Assembly (NCBI GenBank): GCA_039804165.1
Contig: JBDRZZ010000026.1
Coordinates: 1 to 24,561, forward strand
DNA: 24,561 nt
DNA from: a candidate division WOR-3 bacterium
Lineage (GTDB): Bacteria; Hydrothermota; UBA3072
Reading direction: 5' to 3'
Positions 7,381 to 14,989 of this stretch are shown here, piece by piece; within the stretch, counting starts at the first letter, position 1, and each line of letters opens with the position of its first letter. The translations under genes were made by a program, and so were the position numbers. The notes beneath the pieces were generated by a model, which was not told the DNA's origin, did not search any database, and saw only the letters and a program-made list of their open reading frames with translations.

Positions 7381-8425
7381 TTGTAGTAGTAAAGAAGGGG
7401 GGATTGCCACTTCTCCTAATGTTTTTTATCCTATTGAGATAGTAGAAGATATTCCATTTAAGCTGAAGGATTTGAATATAAAAAGTGAAGATATTGAGAA
7501 GGTATTGATAACTTATGGACCTGGATCTTTTACAAGCCTGCGAGTGGGACTTGTTATTGCTCAAGGGATTGCATTACCTAAAAATACACCAATTCTAGGA
7601 TATTCTACCTTCTATGCAATGATAGAAGGGATTCCGGAAGGGGATCTTTTCCCTCTTATTCCTCTAAGAAGTGAAGTGGTTTATGCTGCATATTTTAAGA
7701 AAAAAGGAGGGAAAATAGAAGAGATATTTAAAGACAAAATTATCAGAGTAGAGGATCTAATAATTTATCTTAAATCTAATTCTATTTCTTCTCCTATAAT
7801 ATTTGGTAAGGGAGCCGAAGAAAATAAGGCTATATTAGAAAAGAATGGTTTTAGAATTTATCTATGTTCTTTTTCTATAGCTTGTAATTTATTTTCTTTA
7901 TACAATAGAAATGCAGAATTTGTGGAGAATCCTCTTACCCCTTTGTACATTTCAGAGCCTGGAGCTATCAAAAAACGTTCTATAGCAGAAATCAAGATTA
8001 GAGAAATGAAAGAAGAAGATCTTGAGAAAATTTTAGAAATCGAGAGAAGCGTTTTCAAAGATCCTTGGCCTTATGAAGTTTTTTATACTCGTTTTTATTC
8101 GGATTTTTGTATAAAGTTGGTTGGAGAGTTCTCCGGAGAGATTGTAGGTTATTTGTTTGGGAGTAAAGAAAAAAATAAGTTTCATTTAGAAAATTTTGCA
8201 ATTGAAAAGAAGCATTGGAGAAAAGGTTTTGGAACAAAACTTTTAACATATTTGTTAGATGAACTTTCTAAAAATCCTGAAATAAATTCGTGTTATCTTG
8301 AACATAGAATCCAAAATAAAGCGGCCTTTGAATTCTATAAAAAGTTAGGGTTCACTTTTAAGGGAATAAAAAAAGGCTATTATGGAGAAAAAGAAGATGC
8401 GGTAATTATGGAGATAAAATTTTAA
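7364..8425 (+). CDS. tsaB-rimI: TsaB-RimI fusion protein
   Basis: A 353-residue two-domain protein. Residues 1 to about 205 are TsaB, the ASKHA-fold partner that dimerises with TsaD for t6A synthesis: MIIGIDCSS and YGPGSFTSLRVGL (51-63) are diagnostic. Residues 211-353 are a GNAT acetyltransferase of the RimI type, with REMKEEDLEKI at its start, the acetyl-CoA loop as HWRKGFGTKLL (284-294), NKAAFEFYKKLGF (318-330) and YYGEKEDAVIMEI at the end. RimI acetylates the N-terminal Ala of ribosomal protein S18. The two genes are often neighbours in bacteria; here they are one open frame with no internal start signal seen. The stop is 10 bp from the convergent Omp85 gene. Confidence 0.92.
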   Translation: MIIGIDCSSKEGGIATSPNVFYPIEIVEDIPFKLKDLNIKSEDIEKVLITYGPGSFTSLRVGLVIAQGIALPKNTPILGYSTFYAMIEGIPEGDLFPLIPLRSEVVYAAYFKKKGGKIEEIFKDKIIRVEDLIIYLKSNSISSPIIFGKGAEENKAILEKNGFRIYLCSFSIACNLFSLYNRNAEFVENPLTPLYISEPGAIKKRSIAEIKIREMKEEDLEKILEIERSVFKDPWPYEVFYTRFYSDFCIKLVGEFSGEIVGYLFGSKEKNKFHLENFAIEKKHWRKGFGTKLLTYLLDELSKNPEINSCYLEHRIQNKAAFEFYKKLGFTFKGIKKGYYGEKEDAVIMEIKF

Positions 8426-8435
8426 TTTAGCTCTT

Positions 8436-10235
8436 TTAAAAAGGATGCCCAAAATTTAGATATATTTTACCTCTATAGTCTTTAGAAATTTCCTTTGAAG
8501 CTCTTGCATAATCAAGGCGTATTACTCCAATAGGAGAACCATAACCAATTCCAAATCCAAAACCTACATTAAAATCATTTAGGGATATTTCCTTCGGTTC
8601 CATCCAAAGAGAGCCAAAATCAGAGAAAATTATTGTATATAAGTTCTTGTAAACATTTATTCTAAGCTCTATATTAAATAATAATTCATCTAAGCCACTC
8701 TTTCTATTAGGTCTTGGATCAGGAAAACCAATAGAGGCTTCATCAAAACCTCTTAATGAACCATACCCTCCCATTTCAAGACGGATATCAGGGCTTATTT
8801 CTAAAGGATCTTCTTTAGGGAATGTAACAATAACTCTTGAACGTTGAGCGAGGACTAATCTGAAGGGAAGAGGATAAAAGGAAGCAAAGTCAAATGTTAA
8901 ACGGTCGAAATGGTTGTCTCCTCCGAAAATACGTCCTGCGTAGTCATATTGAATAAGTAATCTTAAACCTTTATTTGGATTTAAGATGTTTCTTCTTTTA
9001 TCAAACAAAAACCTACCAGAAATTCTATTTGTTATACTTATTGTATCTTCTGTTATCGTTGCTCTTTTATATTCATATGGAAAAGAGAGGATTGAGAAAG
9101 GTAAAAATTCTCTTTCAAGCACAAACTCAAAAGAAAAAGCTGATTCAAATTCTCGCCTCAATAAGGAAGGGGAGATTATCAGGTTAAAACCGCTTCCGAA
9201 AAGATAGGATTCTCTATAACTTAATCTATATTCCTGTTCCCATTCTTTAAATGTTAAAAATTTATTTTCTTCTTTTTGAGGAACCCCTTTGAAATAAAAA
9301 TCGGTTATTAACCTCTGAAGATTTCCAAAAAGATCCAGATCCCCCCATTTGAAATTAAATAAAGTCTTACGGGGAGATTCGTAACCCATACCTATCTGGA
9401 AAAATCTTGATTTTTCCTCTTTTAAAATAAAAGTTATATCTACTGAGTCCTTTTTAACTTTCTCTTCGATCACTCTTATATGAGAAAAAAGTTCGGTTTT
9501 GTAAAGGTTACTTTGTGAAAGATAAACTAAAGAAGGCCTATAGAGTTCTTCTTCTTTTATCCTTAGTTCTCTCCTCGCAACTTTGTATCTCACGCTTTCT
9601 AAACCTTTAATCTTAATATTTCTCACATATATTTTCTCTCCTTCCTCTATAATTACTTTAAGATAAACTCTTTTTTCTCCTTCATCTAAAAAATACCTTT
9701 CTATCTTTATGCTTGCATCCACAAACCCTTTTTCTGCATAACTCGTTGATAAAGCATATCTTCCAGCATCTATAATACCTTCATCGTAATAACTTCCTTT
9801 TTTTATTGACAACTTTCCTATTATATATTTTTCCGAGAATATCTTATTTCCTACGATTTCCACACTATCAATTTTACTCCTTGTTCCTTCAAAAATATGA
9901 TATGTTATAATGAAACCATTTTTCTTTGAATCGAATTCTCCTTCCATTTTTAAAATTCTCATACTAAAAAATCCCCTACTCCTGTAATAGCTTATTAACC
10001 TTTGGGGAGTTTCCTTTATAAATTGCTCAACATATTGGTCTCCCTCCTTTATGGGTAACAAATTTTTTAATTTATTACCTTTTACAAAGTGATTCCCTTT
10101 AAAATTTATCTTTAAAACTTTAATAAATTCGCCTTGCCGCAGTTCTCCAAAACAGCCATAAAGTAGAAGAAATAAAAAGATAAAGACCTTATTAATTTTT
10201 AAGATGTTCTTAAAAATTCCAAAATATTTTTCCAA
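8436..10235 (-). CDS. Omp85-family outer membrane protein (BamA/TamA-like, three POTRA domains)
   Basis: A 599-residue protein that would insert beta-barrel proteins into the outer membrane. A hydrophobic signal segment (16-27) ends LLYGC, so the leader could be a plain signal peptide or a poor lipobox. Three POTRA repeats follow at about 37-118, 119-199 and 200-278, then a C-terminal beta-barrel (280-599) with the conserved GGYGSLRGF lid-lock motif, GSPIGVIRLDYA and a terminal Phe (NFGHPF). BamA usually has five POTRAs and TamA three, so by size it is nearer TamA. It starts with TTG, 10 nt after the upstream pilT stop, with only a weak AAGAG site; no ATG exists near the signal peptide. It is the last gene of the HU-tRNA-pilT operon and proves a diderm envelope. 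Confidence 0.88.
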   Translation of the reverse strand: MEKYFGIFKNILKINKVFIFLFLLLYGCFGELRQGEFIKVLKINFKGNHFVKGNKLKNLLPIKEGDQYVEQFIKETPQRLISYYRSRGFFSMRILKMEGEFDSKKNGFIITYHIFEGTRSKIDSVEIVGNKIFSEKYIIGKLSIKKGSYYDEGIIDAGRYALSTSYAEKGFVDASIKIERYFLDEGEKRVYLKVIIEEGEKIYVRNIKIKGLESVRYKVARRELRIKEEELYRPSLVYLSQSNLYKTELFSHIRVIEEKVKKDSVDITFILKEEKSRFFQIGMGYESPRKTLFNFKWGDLDLFGNLQRLITDFYFKGVPQKEENKFLTFKEWEQEYRLSYRESYLFGSGFNLIISPSLLRREFESAFSFEFVLEREFLPFSILSFPYEYKRATITEDTISITNRISGRFLFDKRRNILNPNKGLRLLIQYDYAGRIFGGDNHFDRLTFDFASFYPLPFRLVLAQRSRVIVTFPKEDPLEISPDIRLEMGGYGSLRGFDEASIGFPDPRPNRKSGLDELLFNIELRINVYKNLYTIIFSDFGSLWMEPKEISLNDFNVGFGFGIGYGSPIGVIRLDYARASKEISKDYRGKIYLNFGHPF

Positions 10236-10245
10236 TGGGTTTCTC

Positions 10246-11316
10246 TTATTTCTTGCTTTGCAGTAACTCGTTTAACTCCTCTGGGTTAGTAGAAACATTC
10301 AATGCATCTTTATGAGTTATAATTCCTTGTTGAATTAATTCAATAAGAGAGTGGTTCATTGTTTTCATACCTTCTTTTGTTCTGGTCTGCATAATTGAAT
10401 ATAATTGATGTGTTTTCCCTTCCCTAATAAGTTTTCTAACCGCAGCTATAGAGACAAGTGTTTCTGTGACTAAGATTAATCCTCCATTTTTTCTATTCTT
10501 TACCAGGTCTTGAGAAATTATTCCAAGTAAATTTGCAGAAAGTTGAAGTCGAATTTGACGTCTTTGATGAGGAGGGAAAATGTTAATGATTCTGTCAATT
10601 GTTTGAATAGCACCTCTTGTGTGTAGAGTAGAAAGGACTAAATGACCTGTTTCCGCTGCTGTAATAGTCATCTGAATAGATTCTCTATCTCTCATTTCCC
10701 CAACAACGATTACATCCGGATCCTGACGGAGAGCAAATTTCACAGCTGTAGCGAAAGAATGGGTATCATTTCCTACCGCTCTTTGGTCAATAATTGATTT
10801 TTTATCTTCATATAAGAATTCTATTGGGTCTTCTATTGTTATTATATGAACCCCTTTATTTTTATTTATATGTTCAACTATAGAGGCAATAGTTGTTGAT
10901 TTTCCACTTCCAGAAGGTCCTGTAATCAAGAGAAGCCCTCTTGGTCTTCCCGCGAATTCTTTTAAGATCTTTGGAAGATTTAGGCTATCAATATCCGGAA
11001 TATCTTTTGGGATAAGTCTAAAAACGATCCCCATCGCTCCTTTTTGCATAAAAACATTTACTCTAAACCTGGAAAGCCCTGGGACATTTACTGCAAGATC
11101 CATTTCCTTTTCTTTCTCAAATCGCTCTAATTGTTTCGATGACATAATATTCTTTGCTACATTACCTATATCCTCTTGAGTAACAATAGGGTAATTTTCC
11201 CATCTAATGAGGTCTCTATTTTTCTTTATAATTGGATGAGAATTAACTTTAAGAATAAGATCTGAAATCCCCTCCTTTTTCATCCTATTTAGAAGTTCTC
11301 CAATATTAATAGCCAT
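10246..11316 (-). CDS. pilT: PilT-type twitching motility ATPase, second copy
   Basis: A 356-residue hexameric AAA-like ATPase of the type IV pilus retraction family. Walker A is GPSGSGKST (133-141), the Asp box is IEDPIEFLYE, Walker B is VIVVGEMRD, and the His box lies in STLHTRGA. The C-terminal AVRKLIREGKTHQLY resembles the PilT AIRNLIRE signature needed for retraction, which makes this copy the more PilT-like of the two. Its ATG follows directly on the TAA of the upstream copy, with the SD (GAGGGG) inside that gene. It drives pilus disassembly with the platform protein PilC, which is not in this window, and neither are pilA or pilB. Confidence 0.9.
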   Translation of the reverse strand: MAINIGELLNRMKKEGISDLILKVNSHPIIKKNRDLIRWENYPIVTQEDIGNVAKNIMSSKQLERFEKEKEMDLAVNVPGLSRFRVNVFMQKGAMGIVFRLIPKDIPDIDSLNLPKILKEFAGRPRGLLLITGPSGSGKSTTIASIVEHINKNKGVHIITIEDPIEFLYEDKKSIIDQRAVGNDTHSFATAVKFALRQDPDVIVVGEMRDRESIQMTITAAETGHLVLSTLHTRGAIQTIDRIINIFPPHQRRQIRLQLSANLLGIISQDLVKNRKNGGLILVTETLVSIAAVRKLIREGKTHQLYSIMQTRTKEGMKTMNHSLIELIQQGIITHKDALNVSTNPEELNELLQSKK

Positions 11317-12384
11317 TTAACCCCTCGCCAAAGAAGCTTCAAATAAATTTGGATTAGAGGCTTTTGAAAGAGCTTCTTCGTAATCCACAAGACCTCTAAG
11401 ATATAGATCCTTTAGATAATCATCAAGTAACTTCATTCCAAATTGTCCACCTGCTTTTATTATGTTATAAATTTGCTCCACCTTACCTTCCCTAATTGCA
11501 TTCGCCACTCCTTTTGTGCCTATAAGTATTTCGAAAGCTGCAATCATCCCTTTGCCATCTTTTCTTCTTAGTAATGTTTGAGAGATTACAGCTCTAATTG
11601 TTGAAGCAAATTGAACTCTAATTTGATGTTGATGTTCTGGCTCAAAAACATCTACTATTCTATCCACAGTTTGTGGGGCATCTGGGGTGTGAAGTGTTGC
11701 AAAAACAAGAGCTCCCATCTCTGCCGCATTAAGAGCTCTTTCTATTGTTTCTCTATCTCTCATCTCCCCTACCATTATCACGTCTGGGGTCTGACGCATA
11801 ACTCTTTTTAAAGCTTCTTCAAAAGAGTTCGTATCTACTCCTATTGCTCTTTGCTCAATTACGCTTTTCTTGTCTTCAAAAACGTATTCAATTGGATCCT
11901 CTATTGTTACAATGTGCTTTTTCTGTGTGAGGTTTATCTCTTCAATCATAGCTGCAAGGGTGGTGGATTTCCCTGCACCTGTTGGTCCTGTTACAAGAAC
12001 AAAGCCATGGGTAGAAAGAGCAATCTCTTTGAGAATCTCTGGCATTTTCCATTCATCTATTGTCTTGACTTTTAAGGGGATAACCCTAACTGCTACACCT
12101 ATTTTCCCTCTTTGGAGAAAAACGTTCATTCTAAATCTAGAAATTCCTGGAAGTTCATAAGAAATATCAAGCTCCCATTCTTTTTTGAACCTCTCTATTT
12201 GTTCTTCGGTCATTATTTCAAAAATTAGTTCTTTAATTTCTTCTAAGGAAAAAGGTTTGTAATTTTCTAATCTTTTTAACTCTCCTTGAATTCTTACAAC
12301 AGGAGGTTCGTCTACTTTAAGGTGAAGATCTGAACCTCCAAGCTTTACAACCTCATTTAAATATTTTTCAATTTTTGCAGCCAT
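11317..12384 (-). CDS. PilT/PilU-type ATPase, first copy
   Basis: A 355-residue secretion ATPase related to the neighbouring copy. Walker A is GPTGAGKST (133-141), the Asp box is IEDPIEYVFE, Walker B is VIMVGEMRD (202-210), and ATLHT (229-233) is the His box. The retraction signature is altered to GVANAIREGKVEQIY, so this copy may be a PilU-like accessory ATPase instead of the main motor, as in the pilT-pilU tandems of proteobacteria; this is inference from order and sequence. The ATG is 15 nt after the tRNA-Arg 3' end, with AAAGGA as the ribosome-binding site in that gap. No separate promoter is visible, so the transcript should include HU and the tRNA. Confidence 0.85.
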   Translation of the reverse strand: MAAKIEKYLNEVVKLGGSDLHLKVDEPPVVRIQGELKRLENYKPFSLEEIKELIFEIMTEEQIERFKKEWELDISYELPGISRFRMNVFLQRGKIGVAVRVIPLKVKTIDEWKMPEILKEIALSTHGFVLVTGPTGAGKSTTLAAMIEEINLTQKKHIVTIEDPIEYVFEDKKSVIEQRAIGVDTNSFEEALKRVMRQTPDVIMVGEMRDRETIERALNAAEMGALVFATLHTPDAPQTVDRIVDVFEPEHQHQIRVQFASTIRAVISQTLLRRKDGKGMIAAFEILIGTKGVANAIREGKVEQIYNIIKAGGQFGMKLLDDYLKDLYLRGLVDYEEALSKASNPNLFEASLARG

Positions 12385-12399
12385 TTATCCTTTCAAAAA

Positions 12400-12472
12400 T
12401 ACACCCGAAAGGACTCGAACCTTCAACCTTCCCGGCCGGAGCGGGACGCTCTATCCATTGAGCTACGGGTGT
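12400..12472 (-). tRNA. tRNA-Arg (anticodon CCG)
   Basis: The 73-nt sequence folds as a canonical cloverleaf. The acceptor stem ACACCCG/CGGGTGT is perfect, the D arm is GCTC/GAGC, the anticodon stem is TCCCG/CGGGA with the loop CTCCGGC (anticodon CCG, decoding CGG), a 5-nt variable loop follows, and the T arm is GAAGG/CCTTT with a TTCGAGT loop. The discriminator is A and CCA is not encoded. The 5' end overlaps the last ten bases of the HU gene on the same strand: the HU stop TAG is tRNA nucleotides 8-10. It has no obvious promoter of its own and so is probably processed from the HU-pilT transcript. Confidence 0.97.
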
Positions 12473-12771
12473 AAATTTTTGGAAAAATCTTTATTTTCTA
12501 CCTCTCTTTTTAACACTTTAGAAGGCTTAAAGGAAGGTAACCACCTCCCAGGGATTTTCACTTCTACATTCGTTTTTGGATTTCTCCCTATTCTACTTTT
12601 ACGAAATTTGTTTTCAAAAACACCGAATCCTCTGAATTCAATTCTGCTATTAGTATAATAAACTTCTTTAATTTCTTCGAGGAAAGCTTCTATTACTGTT
12701 CTTACTTCTTTTACTGGAATTCCAGTCCCTTTTGAAATATTAAGGACAATATCTGCTCTCGTTTTTGTCAT
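12463..12771 (-). CDS. HU/IHF-family DNA-binding protein
   Basis: A 102-residue nucleoid-associated protein that dimerises and bends DNA. The helical base (1-45) begins MTKTRADIVLNISKGTGI, and the family signature RGFGVFENKFRKSRIGRNP and VKIPGRWLPSFKPSKVLK form the DNA-embracing arms. HU proteins normally end shortly after FKPSKxLK; here about 12 extra residues (EVENKDFSKNLHP) extend into the tRNA-Arg gene, where the stop lies. The start has AAAGGAGG about 6 nt upstream. The promoter is at 12828-12856, with a perfect palindrome at the transcription start, so autoregulation is possible. It is the first gene of a transcript that continues into the tRNA, the two pilT-type genes and the Omp85 gene. 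HU versus IHF cannot be decided. Confidence 0.93.
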   Translation of the reverse strand: MTKTRADIVLNISKGTGIPVKEVRTVIEAFLEEIKEVYYTNSRIEFRGFGVFENKFRKSRIGRNPKTNVEVKIPGRWLPSFKPSKVLKREVENKDFSKNLHP

Positions 12772-12812
12772 AAAATCCTCCTTTGTAATTTTGTTAAGAT
12801 ATTTAATTACAT

Positions 12813-12826
12813 TTACTTATAAGTAA
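12813..12826. promoter_or_regulatory. 14-bp perfect palindrome at the HU transcription start (possible operator)
   Basis: TTACTTATAAGTAA is a perfect two-fold palindrome directly downstream of the -10 box of the HU promoter, so it covers the expected start site. Such placement suits a repressor site. No regulator is identifiable; autoregulation by HU or another dimeric repressor is a guess. Confidence 0.4.
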
Positions 12827-12827
12827 G

Positions 12828-12856
12828 TATATAAACAAAAAATAAAGTAATGTCAA
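12828..12856 (-). promoter_or_regulatory. Promoter of HU-tRNA-pilT-omp85 transcript
   Basis: On the minus strand TTGACA (12851-12856), a 17-bp spacer and TATATA (12828-12833). Transcription would start near 12821, giving a leader of about 50 nt with AAAGGAGG before the HU ATG. Confidence 0.7.
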
Positions 12857-12860
12857 GGGG

Positions 12861-14018
12861 TTATTTTTTCTTTATCTCTTCTTTTAAAAGTTCGCTCGCT
12901 ATAACAAGTTTTTGTATTTCGTTAGTTCCTTCGTAAATTTGAGTAATTTTTGCATCTCTCATCATTTTCTCTACAGGATAGTCTTTCATATACCCATAAC
13001 CCCCAAAGACTTGTATTGCTTCAATCGTCACTTCCATTGCTACATCAGAAGCAAATAGCTTTGCCATTGAAGATTCTTTAGAAATTCTCTTTCCTCCTCC
13101 ATCTATATACCTTGCAACCTGGTAAGTCAAAGCTCTTGCTGCTTCTACTTTTGTTGCCATTTCCGCAAGTTTAATCTGAATAGCCTGAAATTCACCAATC
13201 TTTTTCCCAAATTGTTTTCTTGTATTTGCATAAGAAACAGCTTCTCTTAAGGCACCTTCTGCTATCCCAACCGCCTGAGCTGCTACACCCACTCGAGAAT
13301 TATCAAATGTTTTCATAGCTACCATAAAACCAGCACCTTCTCTTCCTATTAAATTTTCTTTGGGGACTTTACAATTTGTAAAGACAAGCTCCCTTGTGGC
13401 AGCCGCTCTTATCCCTAGTTTGTCCTCTTCTTTACCGAAAGAAAATCCTTCGTAACCTTTCTCTACAATTATTGCAGATAGTCCTCTTATACCTCTCTCT
13501 GGATCTGTAGAGACAATAACACAATATATATCAGCTTCTCCTGCGTTAGAAATAAATATTTTATTCCCATTCAAAATATAATAATTCCCGTCATCTTTTG
13601 CTTTAAGTTTTACATTCCCTGCATCAGAACCAGCCTCTGGCTCAGTTAAGGCAAAGGCAGCCCATTTTTCTCCTCTTCCTATTAATGGTAGATATTTCTT
13701 TTTCTGGTCTTCGCTTCCGAAAAGGATTATTGGTATTGCTCCAAGGCCGTTCGCGGCATAAGCTGTTGCTACTCCTCCATCCACAATAGAAATTTCTTCT
13801 ATAGCAAGACACATCCCAAACATTCCCATCCCTAGGCCTTCATATTCCTCAGGGATAAAAACTCTTAAAAGATCAGATCTACCTAATTCTTCCTTAATTT
13901 CTGGAGCGAGTTTACTTTCTCTATCCATCTTCTCTCTTAAGGGCTTTATTTTCTCTTCTGCGATGGCTCTTGCGACTTCCTTTATCATTTGTTGTTCTTC
14001 GGTAAGATTATAATCCAT
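12861..14018 (-). CDS. Acyl-CoA dehydrogenase (short-chain/butyryl-type)
   Basis: A 385-residue flavoprotein that oxidises short acyl-CoA to enoyl-CoA and passes electrons to ETF, or runs in the crotonyl-CoA direction in fermenters. It starts MDYNLTEEQQMIKE, and contains FALTEPEAGSDAG (FAD and substrate binding), FISNAGEADIY, RVGVAAQAVGIAEGAL, YANTRKQFGKKI, FGGYGYMKDYPVEKMMRDAKI and the catalytic Glu in QIYEGTNEIQ near residue 363. The open frame runs back to 14123, but the ATG at 14018 has an ideal AAAGGAGG and matches family N termini, so the extra 35 codons are rejected. It follows the methyltransferase gene by 38 nt and probably shares its promoter. No ETF or thiolase genes are in the window. 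Confidence 0.93.
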   Translation of the reverse strand: MDYNLTEEQQMIKEVARAIAEEKIKPLREKMDRESKLAPEIKEELGRSDLLRVFIPEEYEGLGMGMFGMCLAIEEISIVDGGVATAYAANGLGAIPIILFGSEDQKKKYLPLIGRGEKWAAFALTEPEAGSDAGNVKLKAKDDGNYYILNGNKIFISNAGEADIYCVIVSTDPERGIRGLSAIIVEKGYEGFSFGKEEDKLGIRAAATRELVFTNCKVPKENLIGREGAGFMVAMKTFDNSRVGVAAQAVGIAEGALREAVSYANTRKQFGKKIGEFQAIQIKLAEMATKVEAARALTYQVARYIDGGGKRISKESSMAKLFASDVAMEVTIEAIQVFGGYGYMKDYPVEKMMRDAKITQIYEGTNEIQKLVIASELLKEEIKKK

Positions 14019-14056
14019 ATTACCTCCTTTAAAGTTATTTGTTGTTCTATAAAATT

Positions 14057-14935
14057 TCAAGATTGGCTTTCTTTTAAAATCAAGCTTGATAAAATCTTTA
14101 TGTGTTCTGGAGTTGTTCCGCAACAGCCTCCAATAAGTGTTGCTCCTCTTTTATAACATTCAAGGGTAGAAATAGCAAAATTTTCAGGGTTCATATAAAA
14201 AGTCTTTCCTTCTCTTATTTCTGGCTTACCAGCATTTGGCTCGGCTATTATAGGTAAAGAGGTCATATTTTTGAAAATAGAAACCACATTAGCCATCTCT
14301 AAAGGTGTGAGTTCTCCACAATTGGTTCCTATTATATCTGCTCCTTCTTTAGATAGTTGTAAGGCACAATCCCTAACAGAATCCCCCATTATTGTTCTCC
14401 CTCCATTTTTATCTGTATGAAAACTCATTGATACAATAGTAGGAAGATTCGAAGTATCCTTACAAGCACGTAAGGCCCAAATACCCTCTCGGAGATCAGT
14501 GATTGTCTCGATTATAAAACCATCCACCCCTTCTTCTAAAAGATATGAAGCTTGTTCTTTAAAGGCTTCGTAAAAATCTTTCTCTTTATAAGATCCATAA
14601 GGCTCAAGTAATTGTCCTGTAGAGCTAATATTCCCAAGAATAAAAACTTTATCCTGAGCTGCAGTTTTTGCAAGAAAGACGCCCTTTCTATTTACTTCTT
14701 CTACTTCAATCTTTAAATCGTGAGTTTGGATGTAGATTCTATTCATTCCGAAAGTATTTGTTATTATAGCATGACTTCCTGCATTTATATAGTCTTTATG
14801 GATCTCTATTACTTTTTCGGGATTAATGAGATTACTTCTTGGACCTCCGGGAGAACCTCTTCTTTCTAATTCTGTTCCCATTGCGCCATCCAAAATAACA
14901 AAATTGTTTTTCTTGATAAAATCTAAAAAATTCAT
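14057..14935 (-). CDS. Homocysteine S-methyltransferase-domain protein (MetH N-terminal-like)
   Basis: A 292-residue stand-alone Hcy methyltransferase barrel. It starts VILDGAMGTELERRG, the family N terminus, and has the three zinc-ligand cysteines in GTNCGEL (Cys206) and GGCCGTTPEH (Cys271, Cys272), which activate the homocysteine thiol. It equals the first module of MetH only: the folate, cobalamin and reactivation modules are missing. It could work with a separate corrinoid protein, as in split methionine synthases, or use S-methylmethionine. The ATG has AAAGGA in front and a promoter at 14950-14977. Coupling to an acyl-CoA dehydrogenase downstream is unexpected for methionine synthesis. 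Domain certain, methyl donor unknown. Confidence 0.88.
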   Translation of the reverse strand: MNFLDFIKKNNFVILDGAMGTELERRGSPGGPRSNLINPEKVIEIHKDYINAGSHAIITNTFGMNRIYIQTHDLKIEVEEVNRKGVFLAKTAAQDKVFILGNISSTGQLLEPYGSYKEKDFYEAFKEQASYLLEEGVDGFIIETITDLREGIWALRACKDTSNLPTIVSMSFHTDKNGGRTIMGDSVRDCALQLSKEGADIIGTNCGELTPLEMANVVSIFKNMTSLPIIAEPNAGKPEIREGKTFYMNPENFAISTLECYKRGATLIGGCCGTTPEHIKILSSLILKESQS

Positions 14936-14949
14936 TTTTTCCTTTAGTT

Positions 14950-14977
14950 AAAATAAGAAGCTTACTTTATATGTCAA
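14950..14977 (-). promoter_or_regulatory. Promoter of the methyltransferase/acyl-CoA dehydrogenase pair
   Basis: On the minus strand TTGACA (14972-14977), a 16-bp spacer and TATTTT (14950-14955), followed by AAAGGA and the ATG at 14935. The leader is too short for an S-box or cobalamin riboswitch. Confidence 0.6.
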
Positions 14978-14989
14978 GATTTTGAGAAC

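Noticed and set aside
14019-14123. N-terminal extension of 35 codons on the acyl-CoA dehydrogenase
   Set aside because: The ATG at 14018 has an ideal AAAGGAGG and matches the family start; the extension overlaps the end of the methyltransferase gene and resembles nothing.
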